The notes beneath the pieces were generated by a model. That model made no database searches. It was not told the origin of the DNA and saw only the letters and a list, made by a program, of their open reading frames with translations. Position numbers and translations under genes: made by a program. A stretch of 64,000 nucleotides of DNA from Saccharomycopsis crataegensis (taxonomy: Eukaryota > Ascomycota > Saccharomycetes > Ascoideales > Saccharomycopsidaceae), in the NCBI RefSeq assembly GCF_037102585.1, contig NW_027043830.1:1054001-1118000 (forward strand), given 5' to 3'. This document shows, in pieces, positions 40,999 through 52,132 of this stretch (position 1 is the stretch's first letter; each line of letters opens with the position of its first letter).

Positions 40999-42603
40999 AT
41001 GCTGTCCCCACCCTCCAAAGAAAATTTGGAAATTCAAACATACTCCGTGTCACCAGAAGACGAGCAGAAGCAGGTGGCCAACATATCGAAGGTTGACGAT
41101 GCTGTGGCATTCTTGCTCGAAAATGAGGGCAAATACCAACCATTGACGGAGGCCGAAGAACGATGGGCCGTCAAGAAGACCGATTTCATCTTGCTTCCGT
41201 GTCTTTTCTGGACTGCGACCATGGGCGCGGTAAGTTCCGCTTTTCTGCTGATCTTTTTTTTCGGAAATTCTCAACTAACTAAATAATAGGTTGACAAAGT
41301 TTCCCTTGGTACCGCAGCAATCTTTGGGATTAAGCAGAGCAACCATCTCACTTCCCATCAGTATGCCTGGACCAGCTCGATTCTCTTCTTTGGCTCGTTG
41401 GTTGGCATGTGGCCAATGTCGTACTTGGTGCAAAAGTACCGGCCAGGAAGGGTGATTGCCTGTGCTTCCGCTTTATGGTCGTGCTTCACGTTGTTACAAT
41501 GTGCCTGCCATAACTTTGCGGGTTTGGCAGCCTTGAGATTCCTTATGGGTTTTGTCGAGTGTCTGATTGTTCCTCTGTGTAGTTTAATCATCTCTGTTTT
41601 CTATTTGAAGAAAGAATCTCCCCACAGAACCGCCTTGGTATTTGCATTCATGTCGTCGGTGATCAATGGTGGGTTGTCGTCTTTGGCATCAGTTTTCGGC
41701 AACGCAATTCCTACATGGAAGTACATTTATTTGCTAGTGGGTAGTATTTCGTTTGTGTGGTCTTGTGCTATGATTTTCTTCTTACCAGACTCGCCAATAA
41801 ATGCCAAGTTTTTAACCACTAGAGAAAAAGTGTTTATGGTTAGAAGGGTGGCATCAAACTCCACCGGTGTTGCCAGCAACACTTGGAAATGGGACCAAGT
41901 TGCCGAAGCTTTTATGGATCCAAGAACATACATTGTTATGATGTTTAACTTAGGCATTAACTTGCCAAATGGGGCCCTTTCAACGTATTCTTCCATCATT
42001 ATCAAAAACTTGGGCTTCTCCTCAGTGAAATCTTCACTAATGGGTATTCCCACCGGGGTCATTGCCACCATTGCCACGGTTTTCTTCACTTGGTTGGGGG
42101 CTCGGTGGACTAATCGTCGTTCGGCATCTGCAATGCTCTCTTTGATAGTTCCAATTATTGGTGGGATCGTTTGTTACTGCTCGCCTCACTCTAACACTGC
42201 TGCTCAGTTGGTTGGCTTATATTTTATGTACTTCTATTTTGCTTCATACGTCGTCATGACTTCACTTGTTCAAGCCAATACTGCTGGTAATACTAAGAAG
42301 GCTGTCACTTACGGGTTCAACTATTTAGGTTATGCTGCAGGCGCGATTACTGGTTCTCAAATTGACACCACCAGCTCGAAGAAAGTTTTCGCGGCCATGT
42401 TGTCAGGTTATTGTATTTGTATGTTTTTGGCTCTTGTATATTGGATTGTCACTGCTTGGATGAACAAGAAGAAGAAGGCTGTTTTGACAGCTGAAGCCGA
42501 AGAGACAAATGAAAAAGAAATAGTTCATGTTGAAGGGCTTGAACAGGACCAAATCTTGGATATAACTGATTTCCAACAGAAGCATTTCTTTTATATCACT
42601 TAG
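40999..42603 (+). CDS. Dal5/allantoate-permease family transporter (exons 40999-41229 and 41290-42603)
   Basis: 514 residues after splicing, an MFS transporter of the anion:cation symporter group (Dal5, Tna1, Seo1, Vht1, Fen2). The cytosolic N-terminus ends in EERWAVKKTDFILLP, typical of the family. The first membrane span is split by the intron and continues VDKVSLGTAAIFGIKQ. About twelve spans follow. Residues 169 and 173 are CTG codons around the conserved Pro of span 4, a region where small residues usually follow the Pro. Substrate (allantoate, ureidosuccinate, nicotinate or other small carboxylates) cannot be decided. GATA motifs upstream suggest regulation by nitrogen source. Confidence 0.92.
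41230..41289 (+). other. Intron of the Dal5-type permease gene (60 nt)
   Basis: Donor GTAAGT, branch-like AACTAAC, acceptor AATAG ending at 41289. Phase 0 between codons 77 and 78. If retained, a frame of 95 codons ends at 41286. Confidence 0.92.
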
Positions 42604-43312
42604 AGAACATTGTTTATTTAGCCTTTCAGATTGTTTATGTTTTTTTGTTTTTTTTTTCGTATTTTTATTAATTTTCCTGATCGTTTGTTTTTCTTGTGTT
42701 AATTGTCTCTGAGGTCCAGTTTTCTATATTTTGCTTACTCATTTGGTGAGTTTTATCTATCTAATATTTCTATCTATATTTTTTTATCTTTATTTTCTCT
42801 TTTTTCTATTTTTCTCGGGTGCTTTTTTGTAATTATTATTTATGGCAGAAATTTCCTTATTTTTATTGTTCTTAGAAAGGTTTAGAATTATGAATACTTA
42901 TCCTTCACATACGCACAAACAAAAGTAGTATCACTCATAGCTATTTGAAACCTTTGATTTAGCTCAATAGTTATCCTGTTCACTTTCATGGGGTTTCTAC
43001 CTTACATTACCCAAAGCCTCAAATAATACTAGTAGATATTTTTTTATTAATTTATAGATTAATTTTAAGTTATGGCTGATTATTTGTGACCATTTATTTG
43101 TGACCTGAAAGAAAAAGTGTGGTCAGCAATGCATGTTCAAAAAAAAAGTGTTACTATCCCCAGCTATAATTTCTGTGTAGTCTCCATAATAATTTACAAA
43201 GGGTTCGATTTTTGAACTACCACATGACAAGAAAAAGGTCTAGTTTTAGGCAACATTTTTCAAATCAAAGTTGGGTACGGCATCATCGAATAATACATGG
43301 TACCTGATATTT
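42604..43312. other. Convergent intergenic region permease/APL1
   Basis: T-rich then AT-rich. A 12-bp direct repeat TTATTTGTGACC occurs at 43080 and 43094. No gene recognised. Confidence 0.45.
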
Positions 43313-45610
43313 CTAAGCGGTAAAATTACGATTTACAACTCTTGGTGATACCAAAATCGAGTTTCTAACCTTTTTCTTCAACATCTGTCCAAATTTATGG
43401 CTCAGCGATTGATTATCCCCTCCAGGCGGCATATTATTGGCATCATAATCAGGAAAACTTTCCCCAGTGGTGTTACCAGAGGCTGAACTGCCAAAAATCA
43501 TTGAGCTTCTATTAGGACTCATAAGAACTGAATTTCTATTTGAGTTTTTCGGAGATTTAAGGAATGACTGCCTTTGGAAAACTGCAGTTTGGTTATAGTC
43601 AACTTCTGCTGATTCATTTTTGTCTCCCGAATACAATAGTTCGTTGATCCCAGTATTTACCGAGTCATCACAGTAATTGTTTGGCTTGGGTGATTTGATG
43701 ATCCCAACATTCGACTTAATGTTGATTCTAAGAATCTTAGGAGAGCTTGAATCGGTGCTCGCCTTCGAATCCGAATTCAAGTTATTGTATTCACGTTGCA
43801 ACGCCGGCGATTGAGGGAGCTTTCTAGGGTTCGCAAGACGAAATACCAGTTTAATAGGTTTCAAATAAACCGAAGCCAATGAGCCAATTGCTAATTCTAA
43901 TTCTTCAAGCAATTCAGGGTCAAGCTTATCATGATCAGCATCAATCGGCGGTGATTCTGCTAAAATGATTTCGTCGGCTGCTTGAGAAAAAGTAGATTTT
44001 GACGATAATAATTTCCAATAAAAGTAAGCTCTTTCTCGCAAATCAGGATCGGGTATTTTTTCAGTTATGAGATTTAATAGTTTTAATAATATTTCTTCTC
44101 CACTACTTGGATGTTTAAGATAATATTTCACCACCGAGGTTAACAAGGTAAGTTGTACCTCTAATGGCTCATCTTGGAATTTAAAAGTGAAGTCCTTGAG
44201 AATATCTAATGGGTCAGCAAATAGCGAGGAATAATTTCCCACTAGCCAAAGAAACGAAGATTTTGAGTCCAATTCCTCGATAGCATCCATATTGTCGACA
44301 AAGACTTGCATATGTTCCGCGGTAGCCATGGCAGAATACTTTCTGTAGATATTTTTCATCACTCCCACGATTTCTTGAACGATTGCTGGGATTCCGCCTT
44401 TACATAAACCCATCAATATCTCAGTTGCAGGTTCTACCGCAGATTCCAATTTGACAGATAAATTCCCAATGGCTCTGATAGATTTCTTGGCCATCAACGA
44501 GTCTGAATCCTGAGCACACCGTTTCAACTCTTGAAGGACTATTGAAAAGTTACTTTGGTTGGCGAGTAAGTAAATGATCTCCAATTTTGTATCATTTATA
44601 TACGGCGGATCATTATATTGACAGAAAAACATGGTGACATCAAGCTTCAACAAGTGAGGGGTGGCAAGCAATAGTAAAATAACATTTCGTAGTACTAGGA
44701 ACCGGATTTCGTCAGATTTGGAGAGTAACGAGGTCAAAGAATTTCCAATACGCTTGGATAATGAGGGAAGTAAATCTTGTGGGCCTTTAACGTAATTGGC
44801 CAAGTAGATAATCAACTTTAGAGTGTTCATGACCACCGAGGTATTACCGTGCTGTAGGTAAGGGAGAACTTTCTGAATCAAATCAAGAGATTCCTGGCTT
44901 GTCTTTGGAATATAGGAAGTCAACGAGTTCAAGATATAAGCTTGATAAAATTCGTTCGAATGGGGGAGAATTCTCAACAAATTCGTGACATTGGATTCAT
45001 CAATAAGTAGCTTCATCGCCGCGGTGGTATCTACTATATAATCGAGCATAGCTAGGGTTGATGAGATCACCGCAGCGCTGGGGTCTGATAATAAGTTGTT
45101 CAATTTTTCAATCAACCCACTTGATTCCACAAGTGATGGGTTAAGCTCATATGCTTTCCCTATGGCCAAGCAAGTTGCCCTCCGCACGTAGCTATCGGGA
45201 TCTCTAAGAAGTCGTTTAAGGAAAGGGATAGTCACTTCTTCTTGGAACTTCTGGAAAGGTATGTATGCTATTGTCTTGATCATCAACGCCCTGACCACCG
45301 AGGAATTATGCCGGAGGTCTGTTTGGAAAATCAGTTTGGATTCGTAATATTTTTCTGGACAATAGTAATAATAGGAGGAAATGAAATGGCAACACATTTT
45401 CTTAATTTCTATATCATCCAGAGACATTAAATTGATAACGTATGGTTGCAAGATCATCATTTCGTTGTTGCCCATAGTGATGTTGGCGATGATAAGCTTC
45501 ATACATTCTTTCTGGACCTTAAGCGATTTTTTGGAGTTGTCCTGATGGATTGTGAGCTCTTTTTTTATAATATTTGCCTTGCATTTTGAGAAATACCGAG
45601 CATCGCTCAT
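43313..45610 (-). CDS. APL1: AP-2 clathrin adaptor beta subunit
   Basis: A 765-residue beta-adaptin trunk of HEAT repeats. It resembles S. cerevisiae Apl1 (700 residues) more than Apl2 or Apl6: VVMNTLKLIIYLANYV, LRNVILLLL, YNDPPYINDTKLEIIYLLAN and LDPELLEELELAIGSLASVY are all close to Apl1 segments. Apl1 is part of the AP-2 tetramer linking cargo and clathrin at the plasma membrane. The last 170 residues are Ser/Asn-rich and disordered, and no appendage (ear) domain is visible, as in yeast Apl1. Start ATG at 45610 is the first in frame. Confidence 0.92.
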   Translation of the reverse strand: MSDARYFSKCKANIIKKELTIHQDNSKKSLKVQKECMKLIIANITMGNNEMMILQPYVINLMSLDDIEIKKMCCHFISSYYYYCPEKYYESKLIFQTDLRHNSSVVRALMIKTIAYIPFQKFQEEVTIPFLKRLLRDPDSYVRRATCLAIGKAYELNPSLVESSGLIEKLNNLLSDPSAAVISSTLAMLDYIVDTTAAMKLLIDESNVTNLLRILPHSNEFYQAYILNSLTSYIPKTSQESLDLIQKVLPYLQHGNTSVVMNTLKLIIYLANYVKGPQDLLPSLSKRIGNSLTSLLSKSDEIRFLVLRNVILLLLATPHLLKLDVTMFFCQYNDPPYINDTKLEIIYLLANQSNFSIVLQELKRCAQDSDSLMAKKSIRAIGNLSVKLESAVEPATEILMGLCKGGIPAIVQEIVGVMKNIYRKYSAMATAEHMQVFVDNMDAIEELDSKSSFLWLVGNYSSLFADPLDILKDFTFKFQDEPLEVQLTLLTSVVKYYLKHPSSGEEILLKLLNLITEKIPDPDLRERAYFYWKLLSSKSTFSQAADEIILAESPPIDADHDKLDPELLEELELAIGSLASVYLKPIKLVFRLANPRKLPQSPALQREYNNLNSDSKASTDSSSPKILRINIKSNVGIIKSPKPNNYCDDSVNTGINELLYSGDKNESAEVDYNQTAVFQRQSFLKSPKNSNRNSVLMSPNRSSMIFGSSASGNTTGESFPDYDANNMPPGGDNQSLSHKFGQMLKKKVRNSILVSPRVVNRNFTA

Positions 45611-46264
45611 TATATCTTCAGATAATTTATTTTGCTATTAATTTTTGATTTATCCCAATATAAATTAAGGGTCTCTGAGAATCCGGATTCCTTTTTTTTT
45701 TTTTTTTTTTTTTGATATTGCATCGGTGTCCAAAATGGTTTTTTTTTTTTTTTAGTGCGAGCCCAATATTGCAAGGGTAAGAAATGAGGTAAGATAAGGA
45801 TATATGGTTCTGTATTTATTGGATTATGTGGATTTATGATCTTACAGTCCATGTATGGAGATTCATTGTATAATTATTGAAATACCTGCAATTAGTTATT
45901 CTGCGATAAATGACAGGGTTGAAACAAAAACAAAATATGAATTATCATATCCTATTGTGCAAGTGGAATATTTACGAATAAAGAGAAAAAAATATACATA
46001 ACCCACAAAATGCACCCAAATAAGTAAAACCCAAAAGCAGTCCAGACTAAGAATCAAGAAGTAAACACCAACCAACTACAACAAGTTATAATTGGTATAG
46101 AGGACCATAATAAAATGTACAGATTGAAAGTTAAAGGCACATATTAAGTACATGAAGTCAAAGTATTATTAGAAAAACGAAATTAAGATAAGAAGAAGAT
46201 GAAAAAAAAAAAAAAAATTGGAATGCAGATTATTTTGCAAGAGTTATAGCGGACCAAAATGGGT
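45611..46264. other. Intergenic APL1 upstream / FCY2-type 3' end
   Basis: Contains two T tracts (about 45691-45712 and 45739-45754) in the presumed APL1 promoter and an A15 run at about 46202-46217 near the permease 3' end. No gene seen. Confidence 0.45.
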
Positions 46265-47797
46265 TTACCATTTCTTTTCAATATACTTCAATTCCAAAGG
46301 TCTCAAAGCAGCATAAACAATGAAAGTAGAAGCGATACAAAGTTCCCAACCAATATCACCGGAACCACCTTTAATGTGTCTAGCAGCTAACCCAGAAAAC
46401 CAGGTTTGATCCATACCAACGACGGCAAAGAACCAACCGATCAACATAGTGATAAAACCAGCATAACCAATAGGAATGTCAACGAAGTTGTGTTTCACTT
46501 CATCAAAGGTCAAGTCGTAGTTGGAAAATTTATTCTTTCTAACAAGTAAATGCTCACAAAGTGAAATACCCAAGTAAATGGACACATTGTACCCAATAAT
46601 CGATAAAAAGTTTGATAAAGCTTCACCAAAATCGTAATAAGCTGGGATGGAAATAGCTAATGACACGAGATTACCGACAACACACCAAACAATTCTAGGA
46701 ACCCTGGCAAATTGTGACCAAATGGCTTGCATAGATAAAGACAAAGAGTAAGAACCTGGCAAGTTGTTGGCAATAGTTGAAAGACCGAGGATAACACAAC
46801 AGAAATCCCCGAATCTTCCAAGAGAGTTGGTGACCAAGATTCCGTTAGTCAAACCACCGATACCATTGTCTGTGTATGCTGAAGCCAACAGAGGGTTGGT
46901 GAAACATGTAGCCCCCATGGCAGCTCCTAAAATCAAAGTGAAAAGGGATGGCAAAGTAAGGCCGGCAACCATAGACCAGAAAACTCTTGCAGGGGAGGAG
47001 TTTGCAGGGGCGTACACGGTATAGTCGGCAGCACTAGGAGTCCATCCGGCCACAAAACCAAAGACTATAGAGATGAAAGTAAAAATATTACCAGCTTTAT
47101 TGGTTTCCCATGACATCTTACCTGGAGTGAAGTCGCCTTCAATCTTCAAACGAGCAATGATGATGAAACAGATAATGACGTTTGGGATAGAAGAGTAACG
47201 TTCATAAATATGAATGATCTTGTAACCAAAGAACGCCATGACCAAAGTACAAATAATAATAATCACACAACCAACAGCTGGAGGTAAAGGACCAACAGAA
47301 ACAAACATTTCGACAGCGGCAATTGTGTTGATGGCATTCCAACCGATACAACTAATGACATTGAGCAAAGCAAAAATTCTTGCAGCATAGTTACCAACTA
47401 AGAAACGAGACAAGATTTGTTGTCTGATCCCAAATCTAGTGCCAAACACAGCATATAAACCGACTGGCAAAGCACCAATAATAGAAAAGACAACGATACA
47501 AATCAAACAAGTCCAGAAATCGAGACCCAAACCTGCGGTTCCCAAAGCACCGGTAGAAATTGCGGCGATCGACATATTTGGGGCAAAGAAAATGGTGAAA
47601 GGCGATAACCAACTAGTATCAGTTCTTTCATCTTCTGGGACTCTTTCTATACCTCTGGTTTCGACGTGAGAGAGATACTTCATATATTTGGAGTACCAAC
47701 CAGCATTTTCGTTAGATGCAATATTGTCCTTGGCTTGGTAGGTGTCAATGTCGACAATTTGAGATTCAATATCTCCGGATTTCTTTTCTGTTGCCAT
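46265..47797 (-). CDS. FCY2: Purine-cytosine permease (NCS1 family)
   Basis: 510 residues and about twelve membrane spans. Family hallmarks: GIERVPEDERTDTSW before the first span, FFAPNMSIAAISTGALG, GWNAINTIAAVEMF and GWTPSAADYTVYAP. S. cerevisiae homologues Fcy2/Fcy21/Fcy22 and Tpn1 move cytosine, adenine, guanine, hypoxanthine or pyridoxine with protons. The exact paralogue is not decided; sequence looks closest to the Fcy group. Plain-codon bias (ACC, GGT, TTG) suggests good expression. Upstream DNA has several GATAAG/CTTATC sites, compatible with nitrogen control. Confidence 0.92.
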   Translation of the reverse strand: MATEKKSGDIESQIVDIDTYQAKDNIASNENAGWYSKYMKYLSHVETRGIERVPEDERTDTSWLSPFTIFFAPNMSIAAISTGALGTAGLGLDFWTCLICIVVFSIIGALPVGLYAVFGTRFGIRQQILSRFLVGNYAARIFALLNVISCIGWNAINTIAAVEMFVSVGPLPPAVGCVIIIICTLVMAFFGYKIIHIYERYSSIPNVIICFIIIARLKIEGDFTPGKMSWETNKAGNIFTFISIVFGFVAGWTPSAADYTVYAPANSSPARVFWSMVAGLTLPSLFTLILGAAMGATCFTNPLLASAYTDNGIGGLTNGILVTNSLGRFGDFCCVILGLSTIANNLPGSYSLSLSMQAIWSQFARVPRIVWCVVGNLVSLAISIPAYYDFGEALSNFLSIIGYNVSIYLGISLCEHLLVRKNKFSNYDLTFDEVKHNFVDIPIGYAGFITMLIGWFFAVVGMDQTWFSGLAARHIKGGSGDIGWELCIASTFIVYAALRPLELKYIEKKW

Positions 47798-49552
47798 GGT
47801 TGGTGGGCTTCAAATTCCAAAAGTTTTTGAAGACAGAAAAAAAAAGAATGAAGAAAATAAAAAAAGACCACTTATGGATTTTTCATTGTATTAATACAAT
47901 AAATTTCTTGTTTCCCTAAGCACATCTTATCAACCACTGCAAAGTTTTTTTTTTTTTTTTTTTTTAGCCGTGCAGCAAGTCGCTAATTAGAGTTTTTGTT
48001 TCCGATGGAAAACTGAAAAAAAGAAAACTCTTTTTTTTGTATTTTGGAAGTGACCGTGGATTATACTTTGGGAATATACTGAAGGAAGAGGAAAAAAAAC
48101 ATGCTATTAGTTGTGGTAAATGGAGATATGTATATGAATGAGGTCAGTTATACTCTAGATGCTACTGTTTTGCCGATGGCATGGCTGTCCTTAGCTCTGG
48201 CGATCAAGGGTTGATATGATATGTTGTTTATTGTAGTAAAGATTGACCAGTTGTTCTATTTATACCAACCGCGCACAACTGAATCCTTGAATGGTGTTCA
48301 CAGCAACTGGAAGATCTGTGTGGGTATTGAAATACAGGATATTTGTGCCATCTCTGATGAAATGTAGTCCAAGGTTCACCCCTTATCCATTATAAAATAT
48401 CACTTATCAGTGATGTGTATAACCATCCATTTATGATGTGCACTAAAGACCGACTGAAGGATTTTTATCAAAATACAAAAAGAAAAGTGTGAAAGATAAG
48501 TACAAGTCCGCTAAATGATATGCTTGATTAATTGTTTTGTCTAGGAAGCACATCATTCAATTTTTTTCCCCGGCAATTTTTGATATGCTAGGTTATATAG
48601 ACTTGTATATTTAAAAAAGCCAAACTCCTTATTTACAGTAGCTAAGCCTGGTATTGGGAAGTGCTTACTGAATTTTTTTTTCAACAATCTTTGAAGGTCT
48701 TTTCATGTTCAACAGGGTCTCTTATCTATAAGTTATAATTGTTTGCATGTACTATGCACCCTAAAGGCCACTAAAAGCCTGTGGGGGACATGTTAGCTGC
48801 TGGCCGACGGAGATCCTGTTTCATCGAAATGAGTGATCTGAGGGGGGGGTCCTCTAATATCGTTTTCTACGGGATGCTTTGCTTTATTTCTTTTTCCTTC
48901 TCTTACCACCCCTCTGGTGATTCAAAGACGTGCCTCTTCATGCATATGTTATGATGCCTCATAAAAGAATAGTAAACAACAATAGACAGGCAGACATGTT
49001 AACATGTTAAAAAAAAAAAAAAAAAAAAAAGTGACGTTGGGTGCAAAGCTTTCTTTTGCACTTTCCCAAAGTAGAAGTCCGATGGGTGCCGCGTCGAAAA
49101 AAAAAAAAAAAAAAAAGAAAAGGAAAAAAGCAACAGCCCTCGCTAATCAAACTGTTATCTATTTGTCTCACTATTGGTAAGCCTACAAAACTGTGTTGCA
49201 TCCCGAGTGTTGCCAACCGTCATCATAACTCCTGTCCTTCACATCCCCCGGTCCAAGTGGTTGGAGGATGACGGCGGTGAAAGACTGTCACCCTGCCCAT
49301 CACTACTCATAACCTTTGTCACGTGTGGTACCGGGGACTCCTAGAAGGCACAGTCACGCCTCCGCAGCCCTCGGCCGGATGTTTTTTTTTTTTTTCTTCT
49401 TCTTCTCAATAAAGGGGTGGAGGGCCTGTATCAATATACTCACATCATCGGTCAAACAACCTTAAAAATACCAAGAATCCAAGCAAAAGTTGCCCTTTTT
49501 TTTTTATCTTGGTTAAAGAAGGGGGGAAGAACAATAAATATTCACACAATCT
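47798..49552. other. Long divergent region, permease/velvet gene
   Basis: 1755 bp. CTTATC or GATAAG motifs at 47926, 48382, 48403, 48495 and 48721; TATA-like TATTTATA near 48258. A G8 run at 48842-48849 and C/G-run motifs resemble stress elements (CCCCT/AGGGG). A palindromic AACATGTTAACATGTT near 48993-49008 precedes A22 (49008-49030) and A20 (49097-49116) tracts. CACGTG at 49320. The last 400 bp are GC-richer, a long regulatory region for the velvet gene. No further gene supported. Confidence 0.5.
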
Positions 49553-51484
49553 ATGGTCAACAACAAATACTCCCCATTCAACGGTAATGTCTTTCTGCAC
49601 AGGGTAGATTACAATTTACAAATAGTTACCCAACCTTGCTTGGTACGAACTTCTGGTAAAGAAAAAAGACCTGTTATTCCGTCCCCTGTGCTTCAGCTAC
49701 AGGTAATTGACTTAGTATCACATACAGACATCACAGTACACTCGTTGGCCAACTTCTTTTTGAAAGCAGAACTTCTTGATGTCAAAGGATCACCTGTCAA
49801 AGACCCTGGTCTTCTAGTTGGCACTACCAACGTTTCCGGGGATTTCGTCAAATTCAACAACCAAAAGTACTTGTTGTTCAATTTCAGCAACCTAAGCATC
49901 ATGGTAAAAGGTGATTACAGGTTAAGGTTCTCCTTATATGAATTCAATGGGTTTGTTCCTCCTCAGAAACTATTGTACGTCAAACCAATCACCCATTTGA
50001 TCTCTGATGTTTTTACATGCTATAGCTCCAGGGTGTTTTATTCAAAGGAAATTGTGGCTAAAAGGGAAGCAGTTGTGTCAAACATTCTTGAAATCAATAA
50101 TAATCAACTCAGTAAATCCAATAATTTGCTTACCGACTTGCCAAGCAACATTTCGGTAAGAAGATCACGAAATAACTCAAACGTCAGTGTTAATTCCCGA
50201 TCGCCGTCTCCAGTCCCCTCGTCGGGGGTCGAGCTAAAACATCATGAAAGGCCTCTAGACGATCGCTCTAGAAAAAGAGTGTCGATCTCTCTAAATGATG
50301 ATGATAGAGATCTACTAAATTATGATAAGTTACAACAAGCCTATTTATCAGACAGCAACTATCCGGCATCACCAAAACGACAACGCTCCCCTTCTATTTC
50401 TTCCTATCATGGAGAGGAAGATGACGTTCCCGAGAATGTGAAATTGAAAGATCAATCCTTCAATGGGTTTTTAGAAGAATTAAATGATTTTACCAATCCT
50501 TTCTTCGACCAAAACGTTGATGCTAAAGTTGTGCAACCAATGACTGATTATGCGATGAACCCCAGCTTCTCTTTATCCGGTCAAAATTTGAATATCGCTG
50601 CCAATAACCCATCGTTGCCCAATATAGTGGTTGGTCCTCCTAATCAAGGACAATGGCTAGGAATCGATGATCACGATTTAATGGATAACCGGGCAATTTT
50701 GGAAGAAGTGAACAAGTCTTTAAGTAGGCCTCAATCTGCTTCACATTCCGTCGAAGACTTGGCTAGCCCCTCTGCCGAAGATAATGATTTCCATCAAAAT
50801 CTCATTCCAAATTTGCGTATCAATTCTAGAGAAGATGATCTTGTCCAGCTATTAAACGACCCAACTACAATGGATGATGCAAACTTAGAGCGTGTACTCT
50901 CGAATCTTTCCAACCCAAATAACGACTATGGACTGGTTTATGATCGTCATGATCATGGTTTGGGCCTAACAAAGGTTCTCAGTAACAATAGTATTAGCAA
51001 TCAAGACCTACTATCTGCCGCCCCAGCAATGGACTTTGCCATAGATCCTTTGAACCCAGGTTACAATGAATTGGTTTCAGATAACGATGTCAATGACTTG
51101 TACAATGAATTATCAAGAATCACCAGCTCAAAGAGTTATGAAGGCGATAATTACGATGGAAAGCCCCAACCCTTCCAATTCATGCTCAGTTCAGATGAGC
51201 CTGAAAATTATTTTACACAAACCATTAATAACTTTGATCAAAATCTCAATACAGAAAAGCCAGTTACCCCAACAATACTGGGATCTCGGCCTTCTGCGGG
51301 AGCCAACCTTGAAATACAGCATGTACTTCAAGAGAATGTTGAGCTGACTAACAAAATTGGTGGTTTCACTTTGGGCCAAAATGATGACTTGCTAAACCCT
51401 TGTGGGAACCCCCGATTGGGAGTAGGAGCACAAAATGAAAACTGGTGGCTGGATAATAGTTTCCGAAAAAGTGGCAATGATTAG
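49553..51484 (+). CDS. Velvet-domain protein (putative transcription regulator)
   Basis: 643 residues. Residues about 18-175 fit the velvet fold: YNLQIVTQP...RTSGKEKRP, PSPVLQLQVID, LLVGTT, FNFSNLSIMVKGDYRLRFSL and ISDVFTCYSSRVFYSKE correspond in order to the QQP, RPIDPPPIVQL, L.G, FPDLSVR..GRYRLRF and SDPF.V.SAK.F blocks of VosA, VelB and VeA. The rest is Ser/Asn/Asp-rich and disordered, with a basic patch (SPKRQRSPS, about 278) that may be a nuclear signal. Velvet proteins bind DNA and couple development with metabolism in filamentous fungi; S. cerevisiae has none. No YAP/NLS features of VeA are visible, so VosA- or VelB-like is more likely. The function in this yeast is unknown. Confidence 0.85.
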   Translation: MVNNKYSPFNGNVFLHRVDYNLQIVTQPCLVRTSGKEKRPVIPSPVLQLQVIDLVSHTDITVHSLANFFLKAELLDVKGSPVKDPGLLVGTTNVSGDFVKFNNQKYLLFNFSNLSIMVKGDYRLRFSLYEFNGFVPPQKLLYVKPITHLISDVFTCYSSRVFYSKEIVAKREAVVSNILEINNNQLSKSNNLLTDLPSNISVRRSRNNSNVSVNSRSPSPVPSSGVELKHHERPLDDRSRKRVSISLNDDDRDLLNYDKLQQAYLSDSNYPASPKRQRSPSISSYHGEEDDVPENVKLKDQSFNGFLEELNDFTNPFFDQNVDAKVVQPMTDYAMNPSFSLSGQNLNIAANNPSLPNIVVGPPNQGQWLGIDDHDLMDNRAILEEVNKSLSRPQSASHSVEDLASPSAEDNDFHQNLIPNLRINSREDDLVQLLNDPTTMDDANLERVLSNLSNPNNDYGLVYDRHDHGLGLTKVLSNNSISNQDLLSAAPAMDFAIDPLNPGYNELVSDNDVNDLYNELSRITSSKSYEGDNYDGKPQPFQFMLSSDEPENYFTQTINNFDQNLNTEKPVTPTILGSRPSAGANLEIQHVLQENVELTNKIGGFTLGQNDDLLNPCGNPRLGVGAQNENWWLDNSFRKSGND

Positions 51485-52132
51485 GAATTTTGGATGGTGA
51501 TAACAGATTATTATTTATTTTTTCTTTATTCATATAATCACAATTTGATATTAATTTTGAGTATTAATAATATAATGGCCATTAATGTGTAGGTTTTCTT
51601 TTTCTTTTTTAATGTTTTTCCGATCAGAATAACTATTGTTTGCAATTGTTGATCAAGTTTATTTTGTATGTTCCTTTTACAAACTTGAATGTATTTTAAT
51701 ATTAACAGTTCTAAAGGTTTCTTTTTTATTTAATTTCTGAAGAAGACCATTAATAATTTAAGATTTATTCTATAGTAATTCCAAGCGTGTAGGTTCGGCT
51801 AACCAGTGTGAAACCTGAAAGTCAATTGAAATAATTGAAAATTTGTAAGCCTAGCAGGTGATAATAGCCATAATCACAACCAGCCTTCAATTAATAATTA
51901 AAAATCAATTTGCATTGCCTACACTTCAGATATGAATAAATAATATTAAATATATTTGTATGTTAAGATGAGAAAAATTTAGAAAGACAAAATCAAGAAA
52001 GGCAAAATCAAAAAAAGAAATACAAGGACAAACTATGGAATAATCCATAAATTAAAACTATCACACAGAAAAAATCTGTAAGAAAAAGAAAAGCAAAGAA
52101 AGAAAGAAAAGCTAACCCAGATGGAGATTATT
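51485..52132. other. Convergent region velvet gene/ABC transporter
   Basis: AT-rich, consisting of T-rich 3' sequence then A-rich sequence close to the transporter stop. No gene seen. Confidence 0.5.

Noticed and set aside
43080-43105. 12-bp direct repeat TTATTTGTGACC as a target-site duplication
   Set aside because: Copies are 14 bp apart with no element between them.
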